From: Acinetobacter sp. ANC 4173
GTDB lineage: Bacteria; Pseudomonadota; Gammaproteobacteria; Pseudomonadales; Moraxellaceae
DNA length: 64,000 nucleotides
Reading direction: 5' to 3'
Assembly (NCBI RefSeq): GCF_004331255.1
Contig: NZ_SJOF01000006.1
Span: 62,001-126,000, forward strand
In this document: positions 56,653-64,000 of the stretch, piece by piece
Numbering within the stretch: the first letter of the stretch is position 1
How the letters are laid out: each line of letters starts with the position of its first letter
The notes under the pieces: model-generated
The model's database searches: none
What the model was told of the DNA's origin: nothing
Seen by the model: only the letters and a program-made list of their open reading frames with translations
Translations under genes and position numbers: made by a program

Positions 56653-56732
56653 CATTTTTACAACCAACATTACATCTGTGTGCCACAAAATTCGCTTATC
56701 GTGGTCATTTATATTCAGAAGAGGAAAAATTC

Positions 56733-57257
56733 ATGCAACAAGCATTATTGGGTGGTGGTTGCTTTTGGTGTGTCGAAGCAGTATTTCTTCCATTAAAAGG
56801 CGTGACTCGAGTGGTCAGTGGTTATGCAGGTGGCATCACTGAAAATCCAAGCTATGAAGACATCTGTCGAGGAGATACAGGACATGCCGAAGTGATTCTA
56901 ATCGACTTCGATGAAAGCCAAATTCAATACTCGCAATTGCTTGAAGTATTTTTTGCTACACATGACCCAACCACGTTAAACCGTCAAGGCAATGATATTG
57001 GTACGCAATATCGCTCAGTGATTTATTACTTCAACCCAGAGCAGCAACAAGTAGCAGAACGAATCATTCAGGAATTAAAAGCCCAAGGCATCAATATTGT
57101 CACTGAAGTGACCCTTGCACCACAGTTTTACCCTGCCGAGGAGTATCACCAAAATTACTTTGCTCGCAATCCGACTCAAGGTTACTGTAATTTCGCTATA
57201 CCGCCAAAACTGCTGAAATTACACAGTAAGTTTCAGTCCCTACTCAAAAGCGAATAA
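56733..57257 (+). CDS. msrA: Peptide-methionine (S)-S-oxide reductase
   Basis: This 174-residue enzyme repairs oxidised methionine (S-epimer). The active-site motif [12 protein letters not shown] starts at residue 7, with Cys10 as the catalytic residue by family alignment. [12 protein letters not shown] near 24, [12 protein letters not shown] near 51 and [21 protein letters not shown] near 82 are the MsrA core. The ATG follows GAGG. There is no signal peptide, so it is cytoplasmic. It ends at a terminator shared with the convergent exbD. Confidence 0.96.
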   Translation: MQQALLGGGCFWCVEAVFLPLKGVTRVVSGYAGGITENPSYEDICRGDTGHAEVILIDFDESQIQYSQLLEVFFATHDPTTLNRQGNDIGTQYRSVIYYFNPEQQQVAERIIQELKAQGINIVTEVTLAPQFYPAEEYHQNYFARNPTQGYCNFAIPPKLLKLHSKFQSLLKSE

Positions 57258-57266
57258 ATAGCGAAT

Positions 57267-57296
57267 AAAAAAGCGACCGCTATGGTCGCTTTTTTC
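57267..57296. terminator. Bidirectional terminator between msrA and exbD
   Basis: Stem AAAAAAGCGACC / GGTCGCTTTTTT with a 5-nt loop lies between the two convergent genes. Confidence 0.9.
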
Positions 57297-57309
57297 GCAT
57301 CAGGGATGC

Positions 57310-57714
57310 TTAATTTTCACTGACAAAAGCAATATCACTGAGTCCGGCTTCACTCGCACGTGACATCACTTGTGCAACAGTATCATAGCGTGATTCTTTA
57401 TCTGCACGTAACTGTACGGTTGGCTTCTGTGCGGCTTGACCTGCCTCATTAAAACGAGTCTGTAACTCATCTAAACTAATGATTTGGTCATTCCACGCCA
57501 CTTCACCATTGGCATTAATACTGACTGTAATTGCTTCAGGTGGTGGATTAACAATATCCGCAGTGGTTTTTGGCAAGGTTAATGGAATTGATGGGTTGGC
57601 AACGGTTGCAGTCACCAAGAAGATGATCATCAATACCAACATAATATCGATGAGCGGAATGAGATTCATCTCATTCATGCCCGAATCGTTGTCTTCACCC
57701 AATTGAAAAGCCAT
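57310..57714 (-). CDS. exbD: Biopolymer transport protein ExbD
   Basis: This 134-residue protein has one N-terminal helix preceded by DSGMNEMNLIPLIDIMLVLMIIF; the Asp in IPLIDI is the proton-path residue of ExbD/TolR. The periplasmic domain ends in a short ExbD fold. With ExbB it forms the motor that drives TonB. Its ATG overlaps the last base of the exbB stop, so the two are translationally coupled. It ends tonB-exbB-exbD. Confidence 0.95.
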   Translation of the reverse strand: MAFQLGEDNDSGMNEMNLIPLIDIMLVLMIIFLVTATVANPSIPLTLPKTTADIVNPPPEAITVSINANGEVAWNDQIISLDELQTRFNEAGQAAQKPTVQLRADKESRYDTVAQVMSRASEAGLSDIAFVSEN

Positions 57715-58337
57715 TAAGCTTGACCTCCAACTAAACCTTGTTGTGTCGCTTTCACTTCAACTTTTTGCGTTGTTGTTTCTTGCTGTAACATGGTGTCAAT
57801 CAATAAGTTATGCGCTTGATCTTGCAATTCATTTGACAAAGTACGGTTGGCACGTACACAAATGTTGTACGCCAATACCGCAGGAATCGCAACGGCCAAA
57901 CCTAAACCCGTCATGATCAGTGCTTCACCCACAGGGGTTGCCACTTGAGCTAAGCCCGCTTGACCACTTTTACCCACAGCAACGAGCGCGTGGAAAATCC
58001 CCCAAACCGTACCAAATAAACCCACGAAAGGGCCAATTGAAGCAATTGTACCTAAAACCGATATACCTTTTTCTGCATTGGCCTTTTCTATAGAAATTTG
58101 ACGCAATAGCGCTTGTTCTGCAACTGCTTTACGCTGTTCAAAACTTAAAGGTGCCAATTTTGCTTTCAGCTTGGTTAATGCTGCTGCAAGTTGAGCATGT
58201 GCTTGTTGTTTAAGTTGACGTGTGCCCATCAGACGTAAAATAAAAATCGTCCATGTTGCGATAGACATTGCCAATAATACGAAATACAGGGTTTTACTCA
58301 CTGCATCCGCATGTTGCCAATAAACTGAAAAGTTCAT
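57714..58337 (-). CDS. exbB: Biopolymer transport protein ExbB (MotA/TolQ/ExbB family)
   Basis: This 207-residue inner-membrane protein has three helices; the last two contain LGTIASIGPFVGLFGTVWGIFHAL and GEALIMTGLGLAVAIPAVLAYN, the conserved MotA/TolQ/ExbB proton-channel elements. It forms the pentamer around ExbD and energises TonB. It lies 19 bp after tonB and overlaps exbD, so the three genes are one operon. Confidence 0.95.
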   Translation of the reverse strand: MNFSVYWQHADAVSKTLYFVLLAMSIATWTIFILRLMGTRQLKQQAHAQLAAALTKLKAKLAPLSFEQRKAVAEQALLRQISIEKANAEKGISVLGTIASIGPFVGLFGTVWGIFHALVAVGKSGQAGLAQVATPVGEALIMTGLGLAVAIPAVLAYNICVRANRTLSNELQDQAHNLLIDTMLQQETTTQKVEVKATQQGLVGGQA

Positions 58338-58356
58338 ACTCGAACTCCTAAAATAG

Positions 58357-59136
58357 TTAGCCGTTAGGATTCAATGTCAATTCAAATGGTTGTTGTGCTC
58401 GAATAGGGTAAGCAACACCATTTTCCTTGTACGGTTTGAATTTTGCACTACGCACAGAGCGTAAAATCTTTTCATCTAAAGCTGGAACACCTGTCGACTT
58501 GGTCACACGCGCATTGGTAATTTTGCCCTTCTCATCGGCTTCAATGAGAATGATGATGCTGCGCGTTTCACCCTTCAAGTCACTATTGCTATAACTTGGC
58601 TTTGGTGAACGACTCCATTGCACACCCGATCCACCAATTGAAACACTTTTGGTTGTTGGCGTAGGGGCTACTTTTTCTGCAACAGGTTCAGCCACTGGTG
58701 CAGGTTTACTGACCACTTTGGTTTCGACCGCTGGGGTACTCACCACGGCTGGTTTCTGCGGTTGTACGGTAGGCTGTGTGACAGGTTTGACAGTTTCTGC
58801 TTTTTTAACTTGTTGAACTTTTTCCACCTTCTTCGGCGGTTGTAGCTGAGGTTTTTCCACCACTTTAACCTCTTTTACCTCCTTTGGCTTAGGCTGTTCT
58901 TTTTTCGGTTCAGCTTTCGGCTTTGGCGGTAAAGGCTTTGGTTGTTCTTGAATTTTGACAAATCGTACTTTTAATGGCTCTTTTTCCACTTTAGGAAGTT
59001 CAGGCGCTTTCATTTGGCTGACCGCCCACAATACCCCAACATGCCCAATGGCAACTGCAATTAAGGCTGAGATGATTTTCTTTTTCATCGGATTAGGAGC
59101 TTGCATATGCATAGAGGGGGTAGAAATTTGACTCAT
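58357..59136 (-). CDS. tonB: Energy transducer TonB
   Basis: This 259-residue protein has an N-terminal anchor (IISALIAVAIGHVGVLWAV) with the conserved His in the helix used for proton coupling. A long Pro-Lys/Glu-Lys-rich linker spans about residues 60-160. The globular C-terminal domain has SYSNSDLKGETRSIIILIE, GKITNARVTKSTGVPALDEK and YPIRAQQPFELTL. An in-frame start at residue 11 or 17 is possible. It heads tonB-exbB-exbD, and a Fur-like site lies 100 bp upstream, so iron control is likely. It would serve the PiuA-type receptor at 36001. Confidence 0.93.
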   Translation of the reverse strand: MSQISTPSMHMQAPNPMKKKIISALIAVAIGHVGVLWAVSQMKAPELPKVEKEPLKVRFVKIQEQPKPLPPKPKAEPKKEQPKPKEVKEVKVVEKPQLQPPKKVEKVQQVKKAETVKPVTQPTVQPQKPAVVSTPAVETKVVSKPAPVAEPVAEKVAPTPTTKSVSIGGSGVQWSRSPKPSYSNSDLKGETRSIIILIEADEKGKITNARVTKSTGVPALDEKILRSVRSAKFKPYKENGVAYPIRAQQPFELTLNPNG

Positions 59137-59236
59137 TAGAATCTATGACCTAAAAGAAGCGACTGCTCACGACATTTTAATCGTGGATTTAACAATCAAG
59201 CTCATCGGTTAGTACAATTAAAGTATCGCAATAATA

Positions 59237-59255
59237 AATGAGAAGTGTTTTCATT
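59237..59255 (-). promoter_or_regulatory. Fur-box-like operator of tonB-exbB-exbD
   Basis: AATGAGAAGTGTTTTCATT matches 15 of 18 defined positions of the 9-1-9 palindrome AATGAGAAT-N-ATTCTCATT, and lies about 100 bp before the tonB ATG. Confidence 0.68.
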
Positions 59256-59302
59256 TGCAACTATTAATTTCACTGTTTTAATGAGTTTTTTGAATCAAAA
59301 TA

Positions 59303-59333
59303 AAAAAGGACCGTTAAAAAACTGGTCCTTTTT
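59303..59333 (-). terminator. Rho-independent terminator of purU
   Basis: Stem AAAAAGGACC / GGTCCTTTTT with an 11-nt loop lies about 19 bp after the purU stop on the minus strand and ends in T-rich sequence. Confidence 0.88.
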
Positions 59334-59351
59334 CGTATAGGCTAAAAATAG

Positions 59352-60218
59352 TTATTGGAAAACAACTGTTTTATTGCCATCGACAATAATACGGTCTTCT
59401 AAATGCCATTTTACTGCACGTGCCAAAACATTACGTTCAACGTCCTGCCCCAATTCACGCAATTGCTCAACAGTAAAGTCGTGATTCACACGCTCAACAT
59501 CCTGCTCAATAATGGGCCCTTGGTCTAAATCAGCCGTCACATAGTGAGCCGTAGCGCCAATCAGCTTCACGCCTTTCTCATGTGCTTGTTTATATGGATT
59601 TGCGCCAACAAAAGCAGGTAAGAAAGAATGGTGAATATTGATGATTTTCATTTCCCAGTGCTTCACAAACTCTTCATCCAGAATTTGCATATAACGCGCT
59701 AAAACAAGCAAATCATTGCCTTGCATCAATTCATCAATTTTTGCGTAGGCTTCACGTTTGTTTTCTTTAGTTACTGGAACCACTTCAAACGGAATACCGA
59801 AGTTTTCTACCGCTTCACGTAAATCAGGATGATTCGAAACAACCTTCGTGATTTCACATGGTAAGCCGCCACGTGCATGACGCCATAACAGCTCAAGCAA
59901 AGCATGGTCAACTTTAGAAACTAAAATACCCACTTTTTTCACATCGCTAACCAAGGTCAAACGCCATTGCATGGCGTAGCGCTCTGCAACGTTTACCGCA
60001 AAAGTTTGGATCAAGCTTTCTTTGCGTGTTTGCAAATGGTCTAATTCGAACTCAACTCGCATGAAATAACGCCCGCCCGAAGCTTCCGTTGCGTATTGAT
60101 CAAGTGCGGTAATATTTGCTCCCTGATGATACAAAAAGCTCGATACAGCCTGCACGATCCCTGGCTTATCTTCACAAGTAATCAGTAAGCGTGCTGTGTT
60201 GGCAGTTGTCATGTTCAT
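59352..60218 (-). CDS. purU: Formyltetrahydrofolate deformylase
   Basis: This enzyme of about 288 residues hydrolyses 10-formyl-THF to formate and THF, supplying formate for PurT and balancing one-carbon pools. An N-terminal ACT domain (RLLITCEDKPGIVQAVSSFL) is followed by a formyltransferase domain with the catalytic INIHHSFLPAFVGANPY, and GATAHYVTADLDQGPIIEQD near 235 with the Asp. ATG 60218 gives the usual length; the longer frame to 60245 and the ATG at 60212 are alternatives. Confidence 0.95.
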   Translation of the reverse strand: MNMTTANTARLLITCEDKPGIVQAVSSFLYHQGANITALDQYATEASGGRYFMRVEFELDHLQTRKESLIQTFAVNVAERYAMQWRLTLVSDVKKVGILVSKVDHALLELLWRHARGGLPCEITKVVSNHPDLREAVENFGIPFEVVPVTKENKREAYAKIDELMQGNDLLVLARYMQILDEEFVKHWEMKIINIHHSFLPAFVGANPYKQAHEKGVKLIGATAHYVTADLDQGPIIEQDVERVNHDFTVEQLRELGQDVERNVLARAVKWHLEDRIIVDGNKTVVFQ

Positions 60219-60299
60219 GTTGGTTCTTGTTACACCTAATTTCAATAAGCCGAGTATTCTAGCGCGTTTTACACGCTGACTAAATAGCTGGTTTCAGCT

Positions 60300-60992
60300 T
60301 CAATTGTTTTTCGCAAGTGAGAGACTGGCAAATAGTTCAGAAGGACCAAAACTTTCCAGTAATCGCTCATAGGTTTCACGGCTTTCGCCACGTAAATAAG
60401 CGCCTTCAAGGAACACCATTTGACGTAAGGCTTGCCACACCCATTTTTCTTCCAAATGGTTAGAGTCACTGATGTGTCCCGACATATATAAGAAGTTGGT
60501 CCAGTTGGTTAACACAATCCATAAATTAATGACCAAAGCCTCAATTTCTGAAGGAGTCATTTGCATTAGCCCCGCATCTACAAAGGCCTGATAAATTTTC
60601 TGACCTTGTTGCATGACCTGCCCCGCAAAACGTGGGTACATTTTGCGAAAATCTTCATTATTTTCAACCAAGTGATAAACATCACGATGCAAAAAGCGAT
60701 AAGCCCACAACTGGTTACTTAAGACTTGGAAATAACTAATTTTGTCATTTACGTCCAAAGCACGATCATCCGGTAGTGCGAGCATTTCCAGTGTTTCTTT
60801 CTGGTACTGCTCCATCAACTCTTTAATAATTTCGTTTTTATTGCGAAAGTGGTAATACAAATTGCCGGGGCTCATGCCCAATTCAGCAGCAATATGATTG
60901 GTCGTGACCGAGCGTTCACCACGTTCATTAAACAACTGCAAACTCAATTGCAAAATGCGTTCTTTGGTTTTCACCGTTTTGGAGTGAGACAT
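60300..60992 (-). CDS. TetR family transcriptional regulator
   Basis: This 230-residue protein has an N-terminal TetR HTH: ERILQLSLQLFNERGERSVTTNHIAAELGMSPGNLYYHFRNKNEIIKEL-type layout within residues 11-60 (shown in part: TTNHIAAELGMSPGNLYYHF). A long helical ligand-binding half follows with no assignable ligand. It is divergent from a coniferyl aldehyde dehydrogenase gene 115 bp away, which it may repress in response to an aldehyde or fatty compound. Confidence 0.88.
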   Translation of the reverse strand: MSHSKTVKTKERILQLSLQLFNERGERSVTTNHIAAELGMSPGNLYYHFRNKNEIIKELMEQYQKETLEMLALPDDRALDVNDKISYFQVLSNQLWAYRFLHRDVYHLVENNEDFRKMYPRFAGQVMQQGQKIYQAFVDAGLMQMTPSEIEALVINLWIVLTNWTNFLYMSGHISDSNHLEEKWVWQALRQMVFLEGAYLRGESRETYERLLESFGPSELFASLSLAKNN

Positions 60993-61107
60993 CCTAAAGT
61001 AACCATATATTCAATGGGTTAGAAAACTAACACAGTAAGTGACTTGACTATTTAGAGTATTTGCTCTAAAAATTAATTATCCGCTTTAATGTAACTGGTA
61101 ACGCGTC

Positions 61108-62556
61108 ATGAACAGTCAAACAAAAACAACAGCAATGACACCGCATGCTTTTGATCTTCAATACTTACACGACGTACTTGAACAACAAAAGCATGCTTAC
61201 CAACGTTATCCTTTACCAACAGCAAAGGAACGTATTGATCGTTTAGCACGGCTTAAGCGTATCTTGGTTAAGTACCAAGATCAATTCGCTGAAGCAATCA
61301 ACCTCGATTATGGTAACCGTTCTATCGCCGAAACCAAAATCGGTGAATTACTCACTTGCTTAGAGCAGATTAAATATTATAGCAAGCATTTAGCAAAATG
61401 GATGAAGCCCTCTAAGCGACACGTCGGAATCATCCATCAACCTGCTAAAGCTTGGGTGCAATATCAGCCTTTAGGCATCATCGGGATTATTGCGCCTTGG
61501 AACTATCCTTTATTGCTCTCAGTTGGCCCTCTCATTTGTGCTTTGGCTGCTGGCAACCATGCCATGATTAAAATTTCAAGTTCATCCAGTAATTTTGGTC
61601 GTGTACTTGAACTGGCTTTATCTGAAATTTTCCCACAAGAGTTGGTGGCAGTGATTAATGGTGGTGGCAGCATTTCAGATGCCTTTAGCCATCTGGCTTT
61701 TGATAAAATTGTATTTACAGGCTCCACCAATGTTGGCAAGACTGTGATGGCAGCAGCATCGGAAAACTTAGTCCCTGTAATTCTGGAACTGGGGGGTAAA
61801 TCCCCAGTCTTGGTTCATCCATCAATTGATTTAGAGGATGTCGCACAGCGAATTGCTGTAGGAAAACTGTGGAATGCAGGTCAAACCTGTGTGGCTCCAG
61901 ATTTTATGTTCCTGCCAAAAGGCAAAACTCAGGAATTTATTGAAAAGTTTCAAGCTTGCGTTTTAGAAATGTATCCGCATTTTAAAGACAATCAGGATTA
62001 CACCTCTATTATTAATGACAAGCAATACCGACGTATTCAAGGCTATCTGGAAGATGCTCAAGCGCATGGTGCACAAATTATAGCGATCAACCCACTGCAT
62101 GAAGACCTGCACGAAGTGCGTAAAATTGCGCCAACCATTGTCGCAGGCGTGACGCCAAACATGCAGATTATGCAAAATGAGATCTTTGGTCCGCTTTTAC
62201 CGATCATGGAATATGATCAAATAGATGATGTAATCGACTTTATTAATAGCCGTCCTCGTCCACTTGCTTTATACTACTTCGACTTTGATCAGGCGCGTGC
62301 AGATTATGTCGCACAGCGTACCCATTCAGGGCATTTTGGACAAAACACGGTATTAACCCATGTTGCACAAGACGATTTACCCTTCGGTGGCGTTGGTGCA
62401 TCAGGAATGGGCAAGTATCATGGTCCAGAAGGTTTCTTCAGTTTGTCGCATGAACGGTCTATGATGTCGAATCCAAAGCTGTACAGCTTTAAATACATCC
62501 TCCCACCGTTTAATAAGCCGATTCACAAATTGATTTTGAAAACTCTTCTTCGCTAA
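61108..62556 (+). CDS. calB: Coniferyl aldehyde dehydrogenase
   Basis: This 482-residue NAD(P)-dependent aldehyde dehydrogenase has IIAPWNYPLLLSVGPLICAL near residue 130, the FTGSTNVGKTV nucleotide loop near 205, the general base Glu227 in VILELGGKSPVLV, and the nucleophile Cys261 in WNAGQTCVAPDFM. A C-terminal hydrophobic/basic tail (YILPPFNKPIHKLILKTLL) suggests membrane association. Family annotation is coniferyl aldehyde dehydrogenase, but the real substrate may be any aromatic or long-chain aldehyde. It is divergent from the TetR regulator. Confidence 0.85.
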   Translation: MNSQTKTTAMTPHAFDLQYLHDVLEQQKHAYQRYPLPTAKERIDRLARLKRILVKYQDQFAEAINLDYGNRSIAETKIGELLTCLEQIKYYSKHLAKWMKPSKRHVGIIHQPAKAWVQYQPLGIIGIIAPWNYPLLLSVGPLICALAAGNHAMIKISSSSSNFGRVLELALSEIFPQELVAVINGGGSISDAFSHLAFDKIVFTGSTNVGKTVMAAASENLVPVILELGGKSPVLVHPSIDLEDVAQRIAVGKLWNAGQTCVAPDFMFLPKGKTQEFIEKFQACVLEMYPHFKDNQDYTSIINDKQYRRIQGYLEDAQAHGAQIIAINPLHEDLHEVRKIAPTIVAGVTPNMQIMQNEIFGPLLPIMEYDQIDDVIDFINSRPRPLALYYFDFDQARADYVAQRTHSGHFGQNTVLTHVAQDDLPFGGVGASGMGKYHGPEGFFSLSHERSMMSNPKLYSFKYILPPFNKPIHKLILKTLLR

Positions 62557-62611
62557 GTGATCAAGGCATGATCTATCGCATCAGATCATGTCCCGTTTTA
62601 TCAAAAATCGC

Positions 62612-62640
62612 TTGTCTTTTAAGCGCATTTTTGTTATAAA
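62612..62640 (+). promoter_or_regulatory. Sigma70 promoter of rpmB-rpmG
   Basis: TTGTCT (62612-62617) and TATAAA (62635-62640) are separated by exactly 17 bp, about 78 bp before the rpmB start. Confidence 0.7.
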
Positions 62641-62717
62641 ACGCCCCTTGAATGATTTCATCCGTTTACTTTTAATGACTAGCGCACAATCGGTGCTGTC
62701 TAGCAATGGAGTTCACC

Positions 62718-62954
62718 ATGTCTAAGGTTTGCCAAGTTACCGGCAAGCGTCCAGTCGTTGGCAACAACGTCTCGCACGCCAATAACAAAACCAAACGCCG
62801 GTTCGAGCCGAACCTGCATCACCACCGTTTTTGGTTAGAAAGCGAAAAACGTTTCGTACGTCTTCGTTTAACCACTAAAGGTATGCGTATTATCGACAAA
62901 TTGGGCATTGAGAAGGTTGTTGCTGACCTACGTGCTCAAGGTCAAAAGATCTAA
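62718..62954 (+). CDS. rpmB: 50S ribosomal protein bL28
   Basis: This 78-residue protein starts [29 protein letters not shown], the bL28 signature, and ends in a [11 protein letters not shown] segment. ATG 62718 follows GGAG by 6 nt; the upstream in-frame ATG at 62706 lies within that element. rpmG follows after 12 bp, the usual bL28-bL33 pair. Confidence 0.98.
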
Positions 62955-62966
62955 GGAGTCTGAACC

Positions 62967-63122
62967 ATGCGTGATAAAATTCGCTTAGTTTCTACTGCGG
63001 GTACAGGTTATTTCTATACCACGACTAAGAACAAACGTACTATGCCGGAAAAAATGGAAATCAAAAAATTTGATCCAAAAATCCGTCAACACGTAATCTT
63101 CAAAGAAGCTAAAATCAAGTAA
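62967..63122 (+). CDS. rpmG: 50S ribosomal protein bL33
   Basis: This 51-residue protein reads [20 protein letters not shown] then [17 protein letters not shown] and ends EAKIK, the cysteine-free (C-minus) form of bL33 that does not need zinc. AAGGAG lies upstream of the ATG. It is co-transcribed with rpmB and ends at a strong terminator. Confidence 0.98.
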   Translation: MRDKIRLVSTAGTGYFYTTTKNKRTMPEKMEIKKFDPKIRQHVIFKEAKIK

Positions 63123-63135
63123 TTTTAGTTTCTTT

Positions 63136-63169
63136 AAAAAAACGACCTAATCTTAGGTCGTTTTTTTTT
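63136..63169 (+). terminator. Rho-independent terminator of rpmB-rpmG
   Basis: A stem of about 13-15 bp, AAAAAAACGACCTA / TAGGTCGTTTTTTT, is followed by more T, 14 bp after the rpmG stop. Confidence 0.93.
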
Positions 63170-63266
63170 GCATTTTTTTTATGCATCTTGATAAACTTAA
63201 AACAATTTTTGGCATTCTTTGTGCTTATTTTCTTTTCACCCTTAACCCGTGTTTAAGGAGTTTTTA

Positions 63267-64000
63267 GTGCCGCATAATGTAGATCTCATCATATTACTGG
63301 CTTTTGGGTTTGGGCTCGCACTTATTTTTGGTTATCTTGCTGCCCGTTTACGCCTCCCTCCTCTAATTGGGTATTTAGTTGCTGGCATTATTATTAGCCC
63401 GAACACCCCAGGAATTGTTGCGGACATTCAACTGGCCAACCAACTTGCCGAACTGGGCGTCATGTTTCTGATGTTCGGGGTCGGCATGCACTTTTCGCTG
63501 AATGATCTTTTACAAGTTCGACGGATTGCACTACCAGGTGCCATTTTACAAATTGCCGTGGCAACGCTATTAGGTATTGGGGTTTCCATGCTTTGGGGCT
63601 GGAGCTTTGGTTCAGCTCTGGTGTTCGGTCTGAGTTTATCTTGTGCCAGTACCGTCGTATTACTCAAAGCTCTAGGTGATCGCGGTCTACTCAATTCGGT
63701 CAATGGCAAAATTGCGGTAGGCTGGCTCTTGGTTGAAGACTTGGTGATGGTCTTGGTTTTGGTCCTATTACCAGCAACAGCGGTATTGCTGGGTGGTGAG
63801 TCCATGACTGCTCATGGCGGCAATAATAATATTTGGCTCACATTAGGGCTAACATTATTAAAAGTCGCAGGTTTCATTGCCTTTATGCTGATTGTGGGTA
63901 AACGTTTAGTGCCCATGATTATGCAAGTGGTTGCGCGTTTGGGTTCTCGTGAGCTTTTCACTCTGACCGTGGTTGCCGCAGCCGTTTCGATTGCATTTGG
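63267..64000 (+). CDS. Cation:proton antiporter, YbaL/KefB type (CPA2), 3' end cut by window
   Basis: The frame starts at GTG 63267, 6 nt after AAGGAG, and runs off the right edge (244 codons seen). It is hydrophobic with repeated helices. GYLAARLRLPPLIGYLVAGII, the Na_H_exchanger start, is followed by LAELGVMFLMFGVGMHFSLND, SCASTVVLLKALGDRGLLNS and KIAVGWLLVEDLVMVLVLVLLP. These match E. coli YbaL closely. A C-terminal TrkA-N domain would be expected beyond the window. It exchanges K+ or Na+ for H+; regulation cannot be seen. Confidence 0.9.
   Translation, partial: MPHNVDLIILLAFGFGLALIFGYLAARLRLPPLIGYLVAGIIISPNTPGIVADIQLANQLAELGVMFLMFGVGMHFSLNDLLQVRRIALPGAILQIAVATLLGIGVSMLWGWSFGSALVFGLSLSCASTVVLLKALGDRGLLNSVNGKIAVGWLLVEDLVMVLVLVLLPATAVLLGGESMTAHGGNNNIWLTLGLTLLKVAGFIAFMLIVGKRLVPMIMQVVARLGSRELFTLTVVAAAVSIAF

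Overview
The window reads as a stretch of Acinetobacter chromosome (Moraxellaceae, Gammaproteobacteria). The protein sequences, the low-GC codon use and several neighbourhoods point there: ilvE beside an outer-core LOS cluster, glnE-ilvE, metX-metW, ackA-pta, tig-clpP-clpX, tatABC, lgt-thyA-folA, tonB-exbB-exbD, rpmB-rpmG and a piuA-piuC pair. The species cannot be fixed from the sequence alone. I see no tRNA, rRNA, CRISPR array, insertion sequence or prophage. Most of the window is ordinary core genome with a few accessory or decaying islands.

Layout. 1-2959 (minus strand) is the ilvE-proximal end of the lipooligosaccharide outer-core (OC) locus: two ELM1-like proteins, a GT4 glycosyltransferase and a polysaccharide deacetylase. 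3034-6732 is glnE-ilvE. 7049-12337 is a signalling block: an orphan histidine kinase, a Cache-type diguanylate cyclase and an MHYT-GGDEF-EAL protein. 12613-18432 holds prc, nagZ, a methyltransferase and a RhlA-like alpha/beta hydrolase. 18742-24272 holds proA, a small membrane protein and ackA-pta. 24372-26999 holds a methyltransferase and a divergent EamA exporter/AraC regulator pair.

27008-27295 is a perfect array of 36 copies of an 8-bp unit, next to a 28-codon putative membrane-peptide gene with its own terminator. 27729-34264 holds class I fumarase, a DUF2059-type pseudogene with three in-frame stops, a DUF2846 lipoprotein, and clpX, clpP and tig. 34518-35790 is a wrecked TonB-dependent receptor, followed by an intact Fiu/PiuA-type catecholate receptor with a Fur-box-like site and its partner dioxygenase piuC. 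39436-41348 is leuA with a candidate Leu-containing leader peptide. metX-metW-Sel1 protein, an orphan AT-rich gene, rdgB and an AEC transporter follow. 46225-50030 carries tatABC and then a PhoX-like phosphatase with both a twin-arginine motif and a lipobox.

50069-57257 holds an NRDE protein, lgt, two tandem MLEFW membrane paralogues, a CHAP/NlpC-like cysteine amidase without a signal peptide, thyA, folA, a DUF4105 (Lnb-like) membrane protein, a META lipoprotein and msrA. 57310-59136 is tonB-exbB-exbD behind a strong Fur-box-like site. purU, a TetR regulator, a coniferyl aldehyde dehydrogenase, rpmB-rpmG and a truncated YbaL/Kef-type antiporter finish the window.

Functional links. TonB-ExbBD would energise the PiuA-type receptor, and both carry Fur-like operators. 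TatABC would export the adjacent PhoX protein. Lgt would act on the several lipobox proteins seen here. ThyA and FolA form the folate/dTMP couple. AckA-Pta interconvert acetyl-CoA and acetate. I did not find a convincing new multi-gene system. The best leads are the 8-bp array, the leuA leader, the Tat-lipoprotein PhoX, the orphan amidase and the RhlA-like hydrolase with an unassigned C-terminal domain.
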